Positions 25,030-36,420 of a stretch of DNA of 64,000 nt are shown here, one piece after another. Source of the DNA: Cephalopachus bancanus (taxonomy: Eukaryota > Chordata > Mammalia > Primates > Tarsiidae). Within the stretch, counting starts at the first letter, position 1; the number at the start of each line of letters is the position of its first letter. The notes below the pieces were generated by a model, which saw only the letters and a program-made list of their open reading frames with translations, made no database searches and was not told where the DNA came from. Made by a program: the position numbers and the translations under genes. The stretch lies in assembly GCA_027257055.1 (NCBI GenBank), contig JAPVLO010000001.1, positions 15,089,501 through 15,153,500 on the forward strand, read 5' to 3'.

Positions 25030-25340
25030 TGCTCACATGAGACGTGCTGAGCTCCTGCTCTCGATTCTGTGACACACAGAGGTGGCCTCTGTGGCAACCT
25101 CAGATGTGCCCCCGTATTCATGCCTCTTCTGGAGGAAGGGGCTGGCAGGGCTCCAGGCTCCAGATGTGGTGAGGGCCAGAGGCCTCACTTTCCAGATTCT
25201 CATCTGGTCAGGTTCAGCTTGTGGTCAGCTCACCTGGCTAGGTCTTTCCTAAGAACTGCCGTCAAGAAAGACGTCACCTGTGCTGCACTTAGGGAGTAAC
25301 TTTCTAAACATCTGTGTGGATTTCTCATGACTTTGATTTT

Positions 25341-25829
25341 CTTTTTCTTTTTTCTTTTAAAGATGTGGGGTACAATTCAGGATTAGGTGGATAAGAGGTC
25401 ATCCGATGAATTTGGTTTCCTTAACATGGGGCTTCATCCCTGTGTGTCGATGTGACTTGGCACCCAGGATGGTCGCCGTTAGTCACAATTACGTGAATGC
25501 TGATGTCCTGAAGCATGTCTCCCAGGTCATGACGAAGTCACTCATAACTGTGGGGCAGGACCACCAGGAAGAGAGCCCCCTGACATGGCCTGGTCTCACC
25601 CCCTCACCATGGGTATCGAGCCTTCCAAGCAGGTGTCCACCCACTGGGCTGCTCCGTGATGGCACCCACATTTCTCCTCAACGTGGGTTCCTCGAGTTGA
25701 ACCATGCTGACGCTGACGTTCCCTCTTCTTGAGTCCTGACAAGGACACAAATCTCAGCACCTCCCTCCCCTCCCATCCTGTAATCTCACGTGCGTGTATC
25801 AGTGGCCGTTAAGTTCCAGCTTATCAAAG
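25341..25829. repeat. Unclassified dispersed-repeat segment
   Basis: It starts with a T-rich run and 'aaagatgtggggtacaattcagg', which matches in antisense the 'ctgtaccccacatcttataattaaag' at about 26307-26332. It also contains a block (25691-25758) repeated at 27029-27097. This is likely mobile-element sequence, but I cannot name the family. The 108-codon frame inside it is not recognisable. Confidence 0.5.
25691..25758 (+). repeat. Dispersed repeat unit, copy 1
   Basis: This block holds 'gagttgaaccatgctgacg', 'gacgttcc' and 'gacaaggacacaaatct'. It recurs with several mismatches at 27029-27097, and both copies are followed by a C-rich stretch. Confidence 0.8.
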
Positions 25830-26075
25830 GTGTTTTTAAAAGCCAACTTTTTGAAGTTTAATTGACATACAACGAACTTCATATTGCAAGTCCATAATTT
25901 GACGAGTCTGACAAATGCACCGACATCTCCTTGCTCGGTGCCCTAACCTCCTGTCTCGGCCCCTCGCTCCAGCAAATACTGTCACTATAGATGAGTTCGT
26001 ATGTCCCAGGACTTCACGACAAGCACCACCACGGGGTATGCTTCTCCCAGCCTGGCTCCTTCCACTCAGATGCCA
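25830..26075 (-). mobile_element. Old L1M 3' UTR fragment
   Basis: Antisense anchors 'aattgacatacaacgaactt', 'tttgacgagtctgacaaatgcac' and 'gatgagttcgtatgtcccagg' resemble old L1 3' UTR sequence. It is oriented opposite to the L1 that follows. Confidence 0.6.
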
Positions 26076-26599
26076 ATAGAAGCACCCAAACAGCCACTAG
26101 AACTCATCAGCGAGGCTAGCCAGTTTGCAGGATACAAGAGCAAGATGCAAAAACGTATCAAATTTCTAGGTACTAAAAACTAACACTCAGAGTTTGGAAC
26201 AAAAAGTACGACTTAGAAACATCCATCAGGGTACCTGATCTGAAACCAGGCAAAGTGGGGACCAAAGGGAGGCCCAAACTTTACCTGTACAATGACCACC
26301 TGAACTGTACCCCACATCTTATAATTAAAGAAAGCTGTAATACATGTTAAAAATACTATTTACAATAGCACTGAATAATATAAAATATTTAGGAATAAAT
26401 AAGGCAAGGATATGCAAGACTTGTTCACTGCAGACTATAAAGTACTTCTGAGATAAATTAAAGAAGATCTCAATAAATGGGGATACACGTCATGTTCATG
26501 AGTCAGAAAATTTAATATTCGTAAGATGTCAATTCTCCCTAGGTTGATCGGAAGATTCGACACAATACCAATCCAGATTCTAGCAAGCTTTTTGTGGGT

Positions 26600-26688
26600 A
26601 GAAATTGAATGAATCGGGTCCCCTCCCACTGTGGGAGCTTTTCTGCCCTCTCAATAAATCCTGCTTTCAAAAAAAAAAAGAAATTGAA
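26600..26688 (+). mobile_element. Short polyadenylated LTR-like retrosequence
   Basis: A 69-bp insert flanked by agaaattgaa at 26600-26609 and 26679-26688. It is C/T-rich, carries an AATAAA signal (26653-26658), ends 10 bases later in a poly(A) run and interrupts the L1 ORF2 sequence. The composition and signal resemble the R-region end of a retroviral LTR. The 10-bp duplication and A-tail show L1-mediated retrotransposition of the 3' tip of a transcript. The LTR identity is an inference. Confidence 0.7.
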
Positions 26689-27028
26689 ATGTGATTATGA
26701 AAATTAAATGGAAGTACAAAGGACCTGAAAATGCCAAAACAATTTTAAGAACAAGAAACAAATTTGGAGGAATAAAGCTACCTGATTTTATGAGTTATTA
26801 TGAAGCTACAGAGATTAAGATGGCATGGCTTGGGTTACAGACAGATGATCACATCAAAAAAGCAGAATAGAGAGCACAAAAATAGGCACATGGATCTATT
26901 TGGATGTGGATAATTGATATATCCATGGAGAAGCGGTTTTTGATAAAGACGTGGGGACAATTCCGTAGAGAAAGATGGTCTTCAACAAATCATTACAGAA
27001 AACTTGGATCACCACGTGCTTGGCTCTT

Positions 27029-27097
27029 GAGTTGAACCATGCTGATGCGGACGTTCCTTCCTCTTGAGCCCCGACAAGGACACAAATCTGAGCGGGC
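27029..27097 (+). repeat. Dispersed repeat unit, copy 2
   Basis: A second copy of the 25691-25758 block, followed by a C-rich run (27099-27118). It replaces about 200 bp of expected ORF2 sequence inside the L1M. Confidence 0.8.
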
Positions 27098-27264
27098 CTC
27101 CCCCCCCACCCCTCCCCTTTCTAATTATAGAAAAAAACTGACAAATTACATTTGATCAAAATGAAAAACTTCTGTTCTTCAAAAGATGAAAAGTTAGACC
27201 ATAAACTAGGAGAAAAACATCCATCTCATAAAGAACTTATATCCAGAATATATCAAGAACTCTT

Positions 27265-27546
27265 GCTGGGCGTGGTGGCTCACTTGGGGGAGGCTGAGAC
27301 AGGAGGATCGCTCGAGGCCTAGATTTTGAGACCAGCCTGGGCAACATAGCAAGACCTCATCTCTACAAAATAAATAAATAAATAAAAATAATAAGGCATA
27401 CAAGCACAAGCCTGTATTTCCAGCTACTCGGGAGGTGGAGGTGGGAGGACTGCCTGAGCCCAGGAGGTGGAGACTTCAGTGAGCCATGATCACGTCACTG
27501 CACTTCAGCCTGGACAACACAGTGAGATCCTAACTTAAAAAAAGAT
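27265..27546 (+). mobile_element. Alu SINE, J-like, in L1M
   Basis: Forward dimer from 'gctgggcgtggtggctcac' with a linker of repeated 'aaataaat' units (27365-27392). It ends 'gtgagatcctaacttaaaaaaa'. It splits the L1M 3' part. Confidence 0.92.
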
Positions 27547-28140
27547 CTCTTAAAGAAGACACGCAGGTGGCAAGCAGTTTGGTACATTCTTAAATGGTGA
27601 AATACACACCCGCCATATGGCCCAGCGTCTCCCTTACAGATGTTTATACTCCAAAGAAAGAATCTCCTAGGTCACACAAAGACGTGTACACAAATTCCCA
27701 GCATTTGTGACAGCCAAAGGTGGAAACGGCCCAGGTATCTGTCAACAGATGACTGGCTAGATGCATTGTGGTATACATCGTGATACAGCCACACGAGAGA
27801 GCACCACTCAGAGATGAAAGGGAGTCAACTATCGATACAGCGACGTGGATGAATTTCAGAACAACTCATGTGCCGAGTGGAAGGCGCCAGGCCACGGGGG
27901 CCTCTTTCAAGCTTTTGTTTATGTGAAACTCTGGGAAATGTCAACTCCTCTGCAGCAACAGAAGGTAGGGCAGGACAGGTAGGCAGGGAACATGCAGGAA
28001 ATCGGGCCGGTGATTGCACTCACGAGCTTGATTGTGCGATGGCTTCACGGGTGTGTATTTATGTCAAAACGCATCAAACCATACACCATAAACAAGTGCA
28101 GTTTGTTGTGTGCCAAGTAGACTTCAGTAAAAACACCTTA

Positions 28141-28611
28141 TCCTCCGAACCTATCTATAAAGAGACACCTTAGGCAGACCCCAAGTGAGACAACATGTCT
28201 AATTCACCTAGCGCAGGACCTAACTAATGTCTAACGTGCACTCGTTACATGTTGGCTTCCTTTCATGTTCCTTCTTTAGCGCCCATCATAAAAATCCAGA
28301 TTGCTGTGTACCCAGGCACATCATCCACTCAGAGTTTCTTTGTTTTGATGGTGGCCCATTAGATCGGAAACACACAAGTGTTTAGATCTGCAAAGGTCAC
28401 ATAATACTGTCTGTAGGGCTACAACCTTCAGGTGCTTTCTCATCATCTGGAGCAGGGCATGAGTATCGGACAGACACGTAGCTAGATGTTGACATTTCTG
28501 TCATTTTGGGATGTGTCCAAGTTTTCAAAGAGATATCTACATGACTGAGGCTTCAACAGGGAGATCTACGGAGTGTTTGCTGACACCCACTCCGAGGTCT
28601 TCCTGATGCAT
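28141..28611. other. Unassigned sequence
   Basis: AT-balanced sequence without recognised genes. Part may still be old L1 3' UTR. Confidence 0.4.
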
Positions 28612-28868
28612 AGAAAAGGCAGCTGAGCCTGAGCCTGCGGGTTCGAGACCCGCCTGGGCAGGCGAGACCTCATCTCTACAATAAATCAAAAAAATTAGCC
28701 GGGCGTGGTAGCGTGCGCCTGTCGTTCCAGCTACTTGGAAGGCTGAGGCGGAAGGACAGCCAGAGCCCAGCAAGTGGAGGCTGCGGTGGCTGGAAGCGGC
28801 CACTGCACTCCAGTCTGGGCGATAGTGAGACTCCAACTCAAAAAAAAAAAAAAGAAAAGGCAGCTGAG
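28612..28868 (+). mobile_element. 5'-truncated young Alu with 16-bp TSD
   Basis: The 16-mer agaaaaggcagctgag flanks the element exactly at 28612-28627 and 28853-28868. The Alu body begins at cctgagcctgcgggttcgag, so it lacks the first 60 or so bases, and ends in an A run. The sharp duplications and low divergence indicate a fairly recent insertion. Confidence 0.95.
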
Positions 28869-29917
28869 GTGGAAATCACAGAAATGGTCCGTGCCGTCCA
28901 TAAGCTCCTCGTCGGGCTGTTGGCGACTCCGCCCCAGGTTCCCTCCACCCGAGAGGCTCAGGTGTGCTCACCGCGGTCCCCACCCCTCCACGTGGCTGTC
29001 TTTCCCCTGGTCACCATCACTGCGCTCGTCTCTCAGGAGCATCGTGTCTAGGTGTGTCAAGACATCTCCTGTGCATCCATCCCCAGAGCGGCTCCCTCCA
29101 CTCACAACTGTGAGCTGCACCGAGGAGAGTTCCGGGTGGTTGGGCACCAGCCCTTGAACCACGTGCAGGAGACGGCACATGGATTCGATTCCCTTTCACG
29201 GGGGTAACACCATGCAAAACATGGACATGTGCACGGGCATGCAGGCAGGACTTGTGTGTGGTGGGAGTTTCCATTGTGACCACAGTGTGGGCCACACCTC
29301 CCCCTCCCCAAGTCGTTCCTACAATGCAGTGGGCCGGGGGAGGGTCACGGGAGGGGCCATCCTCCACAAGAAACCGCGCTTATCTCTGGGCTTAGCTCCG
29401 GGTTTATCTCCAGGGCAGCCTGGGGCGCACTGCCATCTTCCCACTCATCAGCACAGCGGACTGGAAGCCGCAAGCCGCAGGCTGACTGTGCGTGACTTAC
29501 AGATCAATAAGGACTGAGTGATGGTCACGAGCCAGGTGGAACTGTCCCCTGAGTTCACAAGTGGAAGCTCTACAGTGGAAGCCTCAGCTGATGTCCTGCG
29601 TGTCCATCCCATTCCCAGTGGCCCCGGCTTCCGGGCAGAGAGGGCTCTTGTCCTTGTCTGCCCAGGAGCTCGTCATGGCCAACCGTGACCCTGGACACCC
29701 TACTCCAGGACCAGACGCCCACATCTACATGGCTCTCAGGAGAGTTATCCACAGATGCGCTTGGCTGATCACGGTCACGTGAGCTCCCAGAGAGTCTTCC
29801 CTCTGGGCATGGTGGTGAGATGGACATCGTGATTCCATACAGAGGTCTGTCAGATGTCCTCTCACTATTTTCTTTGAAGCATCGACACAACTTACAGAGA
29901 CCCTGGATTTTCATCTT
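28869..29917. other. Unassigned sequence
   Basis: About 1 kb of GC-moderate sequence without recognised genes or repeats. A small repeat of 'cttatctctgggcttagct/gtttatctcc' occurs at about 29379-29413. Confidence 0.45.
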
Positions 29918-30207
29918 TGGGTTTTTTCGAGTCAGAGTCTCACTCCGTCACCCAGGCTGGAGTGCAGTGGCACGCTCATGGCCTGAGCCATGCTGCTGGG
30001 CTGCTGAGCCACCTGTTGGGCTCCGGCCATCCTTCCACCTCGGCCCTCCACGTAGCCGGAACCACACGCACGTGCCACCACACCTGGCTGACCTTCTGAC
30101 TGAGTGTCAAGATGGGCGGGCTTGCCAAGCTGCCCAGGTGGTCTCCAACCCCTGGGATCTCGCTTCCACCTCGCAAAGTGCTGGGAGGAGAGGCATGCGC
30201 CACTGTG
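29918..30207 (-). mobile_element. Alu SINE, diverged
   Basis: Reverse dimer from 'ttttttcgagtcagagtctcactccgtcaccc' to 'gaggcatgcgccactgtggg'. It contains an extra duplicated 'gctgctgggctgctgagcc' patch in the right arm and is older than the GCGGG group. Confidence 0.88.
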
Positions 30208-31859
30208 GGATTATTTATATGTATTAAAGACAGTCATTTAGCTCTGAGTCTCCCCCTTAAGGTTAATGGACTCTGAGTTTAATTACACCCTTATCTCTCG
30301 GGCTAATGGCTTCTAAATGATGCCCGGACTCGCCTCTCTTTCCTGACTGTCCGGCACCATGAAGCTTTGGTGGTAGCATGTGCTGGGAGGTGAGTGCTCT
30401 CTTGCAGGGAATTCCTTGGCGGGCGGGCAACACCCTTCTTCATCTAAATCTTCATAGAAGAAGCCTTGGAGTTTTCTTCCATGGCATGTGATTAGCAGTG
30501 CTCAAGACGAGGTCTGTGGTGCACTGGTGGCCCGCAAGTCTCTTGTGCTCCTGGCTCAGAACGCAGGAGGTGGCTGTCCTCAGGCGTGGAGGCAGGGTGT
30601 GGGGTGTGGAGGCTGGAGGCCTGGGCTTGGGCCACACTGCAGAGTAGCAACCTTGGCCCTGCTGTTCCCAGCTGTGTGGCCTGGCTGCAGGGGCCAGGAC
30701 TTTCTATTTTCTGTGTTCTAAGGCTTTGACAAGGGCCCTGCTGAGCAGCCCAGAGGGACACCCCCTGCCCCCCTAGGGCTGCCAAGTCCTAGAGAGCAGC
30801 TCTTCCCCCGCCTCCCACCCCAGGAGTCTGTCTCTCCTGTGTAGCCCCCAGGCCAGAGCCCGTGCCCCCTGCCTCTGCTGGGCTGTGAATCTCACACTCT
30901 GGGCCGCTGTCCTGACATCCCAGGGAAGGCACCGGCACCAGAGACCCCAGAACACACTGGAAATATTCAAATCAGCCTGTCCCGAGCCTGCCTGTCCTGC
31001 CCTGGCCGACCTTCCCAGAGACCACAAGGAATGCTTCTGGCCACATTCCCAGGCTGGCCCAGCACCAGTGCCGCTCAGTTTGCTGAGGGTCCTGGCGTCC
31101 TTGCACGTGTGCGCCTGTCCAGCGCGGGGGTGGCGTCTGCATGACCCCCACTGTGGGGAACATCTGGGCTCTGTGTTTGGCTCCGCACCTGGGATCCAGG
31201 AGTCCTGAATGGCTTTTAGATGCGGGGGTCTTGGTGCTTGTCTTGCTGGGCGCCTTAGCCCCGAACACCCATGGAGCCACAGAGGCTCTGTGCTGGGGGC
31301 CTTTGCTCCCTCGGCCCCAGTCTGACTTCAGGCTGTTGAACCCCGACTGTGCAGCCGGCCTGGGTGGGCCCAGGCACAGAGGGGGAGGGAGGCTAGCATT
31401 TGCCTCACCTGCTCCTGGGCAGGTCTGCACGGCCCAAGACCCTTCTCTTGGTGAGGGGGCTGGAAGGAAGGGGTGAGCGTGGCTCTGAAGCAAGATGTGG
31501 CTCACAGGGCGGGCGAGGCGTCTGTGGCCCTCGCCTGCAGCCCTTGGTCCACAGGGCGACCACACAGGGCGGGCGTGGCGCCTTCTGCTTCCGTGGTGGT
31601 GAGCAGACTCGGTCTAAGCCAGTCTCCCTTGGTCCCAGGTGAAGACCCTGCAGGGAGTGAGTTCACCAGCCGTCTGCTGGGGTGGGGGTGGGAGGCCCCC
31701 TCCCCAGCACGCCCGGCTGCAGGATGGCTGCAGACTCAGGATGCTGTGGGAGGGGCCGCGTGGGGACTTCCTGGAGCTTTCGGTTTTCACCTTGGGCTTC
31801 TGGGGGCAAACAACTCAGGGATGCTTTAGAAGAAAGGGACCAGATGGAACGTGAGCCTG
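30208..31859. other. GC-rich sequence upstream of the CpG island
   Basis: No recognisable exon or repeat. Frames of 60-197 codons on both strands overlap one another. The stretch rises in GC toward the island at 32.0 kb. Confidence 0.45.
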
Positions 31860-32020
31860 CAGGGGATGGGGAGGGGAGAAGGAGGGGAGGGGAGGAGAGA
31901 GAGAGACAGAAGGGGGGAGGGGGGGAGGGGAGGGGGAGGGGGAGGGAGGGAGGGGAGGGAGGGGGAGGCAGAGGGGGAGGGAGGGGGAGGCAGAGGGGGG
32001 AGGGGGGGAGGGTGGAAAGC
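31860..32020 (+). repeat. Purine-only GGGGA/GGGA tract
   Basis: About 150 bases consist almost entirely of G and A, with many runs of 3-6 G. Triplex and G-quadruplex formation on the plus strand is plausible. It lies directly upstream of the CpG island. Confidence 0.9.
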
Positions 32021-32800
32021 CGGCGAGGGGGCGGGCACGTGCGCGGGAAGCCCCTCCTGCGGGCGGACTCGCGCCGCCGGCCACGTGGCCCCGCTCCGCG
32101 GCTGGGTCGGGGGCCGCCGGCGGGCGCCACGGAGGGCGGGCTTCTGCGCACGGCGGGCGGCGTGGGGTCCTCCCGCCCGCTCGCGGGCACCCGGGGCGGG
32201 ACGGCGCGGCCCCGAGCACCGCCGCGCTCCTGCGGGAGCCTCCGCCCGCCGGGACCCCCGCCCCGTCGGGACCTCGCGGGGCCGGCGCCCTCTGGCGGGC
32301 GGACGCGGAACTCGCGGGCGTCGCGTCGGGCTCGGCCCGCTCGGCCCGCTCGGCCCGCGTCCTTCCCACGCGGAAGAGGGCTCGGCGGAGGCGCCTGCTT
32401 CCCCGGAGAGGACAGCGAGGACCCCGGCGGGGACGGGGACGACGACGCGGGCGCGCGGGGGGGTCCACGCTCGCGTCCCCGGGCAGCGCCACCGGCCCCG
32501 CGGGCCCGCCGCCCCGCAGCGGGGCTGGGAGGGGTGACGCCCACCTCGAATGACGGCGGGGGCGAGGGGCGGACACCTGCTGCCTCGCGGCCCCCCGAGC
32601 TCCGTGGCGGCGACGGGAGCAACGTGGGGGAGACCGGGCCGCAGCCGCCTCCCCTGGGCCGAGCGTGGGCTCTTCTGCGGCGACGGCCCTGGAAGGGGCC
32701 TCCCCCGGAGGGAGCCCGGCCCGCGCGAAGCGGGCGCGGCTCCCGCCCCAGGGCGGCGCGGGGTGAGTCCGGGCACGCGCCTCGCCCCCAGACCCTTTGG
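32021..32800. promoter_or_regulatory. CpG island, candidate promoter/first exon
   Basis: Very GC-rich sequence with CpG at near-expected density over about 780 bp, unlike the CpG-depleted surroundings. It contains GGGCGG-type boxes and a 10-bp direct repeat (ctcggcccgc, about 32332-32361). A strong splice-donor match, GG|GTGAGT, ends a possible plus-strand exon at 32762. No TATA box is evident. Open frames of 316-441 codons exist on both strands through the block. This is expected for stop-poor GC-rich DNA, and none shows a recognisable domain. The likely role is a promoter of an unrecognised coding or non-coding transcript. Direction is uncertain. Confidence 0.65.
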
Positions 32801-32859
32801 AAGCAGCCAGCGGAAGGCGCTGAGAGAGAGGAGGCCGAGGAAGAGGAAACCAAAAAACC

Positions 32860-33005
32860 CGCTGGGCGTGGTGGTGTGTGCCTGTCGGCCCCGCTCCTCG
32901 GGAGGCTGAGGCAGGAGGATGGCTTGAGCCCAGACGGCTGCAGTGAGCTATGACGGCGCCACGCACTCGAGCCTGGACAGCAGAGCACGACCCTTCTCTT
33001 AAGAA
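32860..33005 (+). mobile_element. Alu monomer
   Basis: A single Alu arm ('gctgggcgtggtggtgtgtgcctgtcgg' to 'gagcctggacagcagagcacgaccct') at the downstream edge of the CpG island. Confidence 0.8.
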
Positions 33006-33547
33006 AATCCAGCTTAGAAAAGTTTCACTGGAGCTTATGTGTGCTGACCTGTCCACCTTTTGAGCCAAAGTCAGCTAAAAGGACATCAGCACAACTTTGG
33101 ATGAAGTGGAGCCTCGGCCTTCTGGAAAGTGCTGGGCAACCCTCCCAGCGAGCGTTTCTGCCCAGAGCGCTGCGGTGCCCCGTCGCCCCCAGTACGTGCT
33201 CCTCGGAGCTCCTGATCCTGACAAGTAAGCCCCTCCGGGAACTGCCGGCTCAGCCCAGAGCCCCGAGAGAGGTGGGGCCCCCAGAGTCCCTGGCCCAGCT
33301 CTGCCTTGCGACCTGTCGACTTGCTGTCGTTCCGACACAGCTTCCGTCCGTGCTTCGGGAATGTCCAAGACGGCGCCGATGACCCCAGAGCCAGGCGTGT
33401 TCCCCTTCCATGGCTTCCTCGCCAGTCAGGAAAAGTCTTCTGTTTCCCCCAAGCTACACGGAGGTTGACTGTGCTTGAAGCAGTGGGCGAACCCTTTTAG
33501 CTATTTTTGTGAGAATGGATGGGATATGGGTGTGTGTGTGTGTATTT
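33006..33547. other. Unassigned sequence
   Basis: Mixed sequence, ending in a (GT)n and (TTTC)n stretch at 33530-33562. Confidence 0.45.
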
Positions 33548-33683
33548 CTTTCTTTCTTTCTTGAGACAGTTCCTTGCTCTGCTGCCCAGGCTGGAGTGAG
33601 GTGAATGCCTGGGCTCAAGTCATCCTCCTGCCTCAGCCTCCCAAGTGACTGCAGACAGGTGCATTCCACCATACCTGGCTGAT
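33548..33683 (-). mobile_element. Alu monomer
   Basis: A single reverse arm from 'ttgagacagttccttgctctgctgcccagg' to 'ccaccatacctggctga', preceded by TTTC repeats. Confidence 0.8.
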
Positions 33684-34732
33684 GGATAGCCTAGCTGTAG
33701 ACTAGATTTCTTCCACACTGTTTGCTCTTACACATCTTCTCCCCATGGAAGAGCCTTGTGGGGGTTTCTGTGCTTGGGGTTTCTTTCTTCAGCATCTGTG
33801 TATCCCCCTGAAGTCACCACCCTCTTGGGTGTCCTGTGTGGAGGCTGTTCTTTGTCAGAACCCTCAGGATTCCCCCCCTGGGAATCTTCCCCTCCTGGGC
33901 TTTTATTTTTGTCTGCCTCTCTTTGAACTTGTCCCTCTGTTTCTGTTCTGCACCCAGGTGAATTTCACCCCAAACATTCCTTTCTTCACTTTCTAATGCA
34001 AAGCATCATCCTTGAAGTGACTTACAATTGCACACGTTTAGTCATATGCTGGCATACATATTTATTTAAACTTATAAACTATCCTGAAAGAGTAACAGTG
34101 ATCGAATCATTTGCTTTATTTCAAAATGGTCCCATTCTGAGGACACACAGAGGTCCCTGGAATAGCACTTTGGTGTGTTGGGGTACTGTGCCCAGGGGTG
34201 GACAGTCCACCTTCCACCACCATGTTTAGCAAAACTGTCTTGCTTGTGTTATGTTTGAGAGAAAATGTGTCACAGACATCTTAGGAACTATAATTCCTCT
34301 GTTCTAACCTTGTGGTTTTTTGCTCAGTTCAACTTAAAACTTTGTGAGACTTCACTGGTGAAATCATTATGAAAAATGAGGCTAAGACCTTTTAGGAGAG
34401 GAGAAATTTGGAAATAGACGCAGGTGGATCGCGGCCTTAAGTATGGCCACTGCTGTCTTTCTCTGAGTGGCCGGCACAGTGGAAGGACTGAGCTGCTCAT
34501 GTGTGGCAACGTTTAAACCCTTCAGTTGACTTCTGGGCTCTGTGGCTTTCGTCGTCGTGAGTGAACTTGCTGGTTGTCTAATCCCTGCTGTCTCCGGACC
34601 TTCCCTAGTGACCCGATAATGGTGTGTGGTGAGCGTGTGCTTTCATCAGGTTCTAGGGTATGGATAGCGAGGCTCCAGTGAGAGAATTTCTATCCAGATT
34701 CTTTTGTTCCTTTAAAATCACATCACCGTTTG
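33684..34732. other. Unassigned sequence, AT-richer
   Basis: About 1 kb without a recognisable gene or repeat. Confidence 0.45.
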
Positions 34733-35012
34733 TTTCTTTTTAAGCTGGGATCTGGCTTGTCACCCAGGCTGGAATACGGTGATGCGATTATAGCTCACCG
34801 TAGCCTCGAACTCTTGGGCTCAAAGGTTCCTCCCACCTCAATCTCCCAAGTAGCTGGGATGACAGGTGCCACCACCACACCTGGCTAAATTTTGAGCATT
34901 TTTTGTCGAGATGAATTCTTGCAATGTTGTCCAGACTGGTCTCCAACGCCGGGCCTCAAACTCTGCCTCTCAAAGCACTGAGATTACAGGCTTGGGGCAT
35001 CAATTCCAGTCA
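34733..35012 (-). mobile_element. Alu SINE, J-like, diverged
   Basis: Reverse dimer ('ctttttaagctgggatctggcttgtcacccagg' to 'ttacaggcttggggcatcaa') with numerous substitutions and a shortened left arm. Confidence 0.85.
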
Positions 35013-35215
35013 GGAAATTGTGTGCTTAACAGGCAAAAGAGTTGCATGTGGTGTCACATGAGAACGAAACGTCTTCCGTCAGCCTGGTCTCTGGCAGACG
35101 TGCCCTGCCCCAGTGCTAACTTGTCCTGGCAACTCATTCTAGATCCTTCTGGAGAGTCTGAATGGAGATGTGAGCATAGACGCAGACAGAGATGGGATGG
35201 AGGTAAGCAGACACG

Positions 35216-36420
35216 TGCCTGCACACACACACACCTGCACACACATGCCTGAACACACACCTGCACATACACATGCCTGCCCATACCTGCATGTATACAC
35301 ATAACTGCACATACACATGCCTGTGTACACATACCCGCACACACACCTTTATGTACACATGCCTGCACACACACACCTATATACACACACACCTGCACAT
35401 GCACACATCTGCACACACCTGCAGTACACACATAACTGCATACATACCTGCGCATACATACCTGCACACACACCTCATACAAACACCTGCACACACACCT
35501 ACAAACACACACCTGCCAAACACGTTCACACACACACCTGCTCACACACGTTCATACACACACCTGCCCACACACATGCCTGCCCACACACATGCCTGCA
35601 CATATACATACAGGCATGCACACACATGCTCCTCCTGTACCTGCGTGCACACACACCTTCACACAAGCCTGCACACACATATATCTCTGCATATGTACAT
35701 GCCTGCACATATATTCACAGACCTGCACACATACACATGCCTGCATGCACACACACCTGCACACACATACTTGCCCATACACCTTCATGTGTACATGCCT
35801 GCACACATACCTACCTGCAAACACACAGCTGTATACACATACACATGTACATACACACAACTGCACACACCTGCAGTACACACATAACTACATACACACA
35901 CTTGCACACACACACCAGCACATACACATGCCTACACACAGACCTGAACACACCAGCATACACACATGTTCACATACACACCTGCACACACACAGACCTG
36001 CACACGCGCTTACACACACATGCCTGCAGAAACACACACCTGCCCACACATATGCCTGCCTCACACAAGCCTGCACATATACACACAGGCATGCACACAC
36101 ATGCTCCTGCACACACACACCCCTTCACACAAGCCTGCACACAAATATATCCTGACACACACACACACCTGCACACACACTCACGGACCTGCACACATAC
36201 ACAAGCATGTATACACACTCCTGCACACACATGCCTGCATGCACCCATGCATATACACACGCCTGCAGTATACACCTGCACATATGCATGTCTGCACACA
36301 CATGCCTAAATACACACCTGCACACATGCCTGCACACACACACAGCTGCACACAATACACCCACACATCCACCTATACGTCACACACCTGCGTACCCGCA
36401 CATCGCACATACATCCACAT
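35216..36420 (+). repeat. CA-rich complex minisatellite
   Basis: About 1.2 kb of 'cacacacctgcacacacatgcctg'-like units of variable length in which CA dinucleotides are broken by ctg, atg and tata. The apparent 200-330 codon His/Thr/Cys-rich frames, on both strands, are translations of this repeat. Alternating purine-pyrimidine DNA of this kind favours Z-form and slippage. Confidence 0.95.

Larger units (their letters stand above)
26076..28140 (+). mobile_element. L1M ORF2 3' part and 3' UTR
   Basis: Forward L1 with many decay mutations. ORF2-like anchors are 'gccactagaactcatcagcgag', 'tttgcaggatacaagagcaagatgcaaaaa', 'ggaataaataagg', 'ctgcagactataaagtac', 'ttaaagaagatctcaataaatgg' and 'agatgtcaattctccctagg'. 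A later LPDFMSYYEATEIKMAWLG-like reading lies near 26780-26830. The 3' end shows 'gacagccaaaggtggaaacggcccaggtatctgtcaacagatgactgg' (about 27708), 'gatgaatttcagaacaactcatgtgccgagtgg' and 'acgcatcaaaccatacaccataaacaagtgcagtttgt'. It is interrupted by the insertions at 26600, 27029 and 27265. Coding capacity is lost. Confidence 0.85.

Noticed and set aside
28628..28660. tRNA-like B box (gggttcgagacc) suggesting a tRNA gene
   Set aside because: It is the internal Pol III promoter B box of an Alu left arm. No cloverleaf or acceptor stem is present.
31663..33068. 316-441 codon frames on both strands through the CpG island
   Set aside because: Stop-poor GC-rich DNA and a purine tract explain them. 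Sequences are Gly/Arg/Pro-rich low complexity, open on both strands, and run into an Alu.
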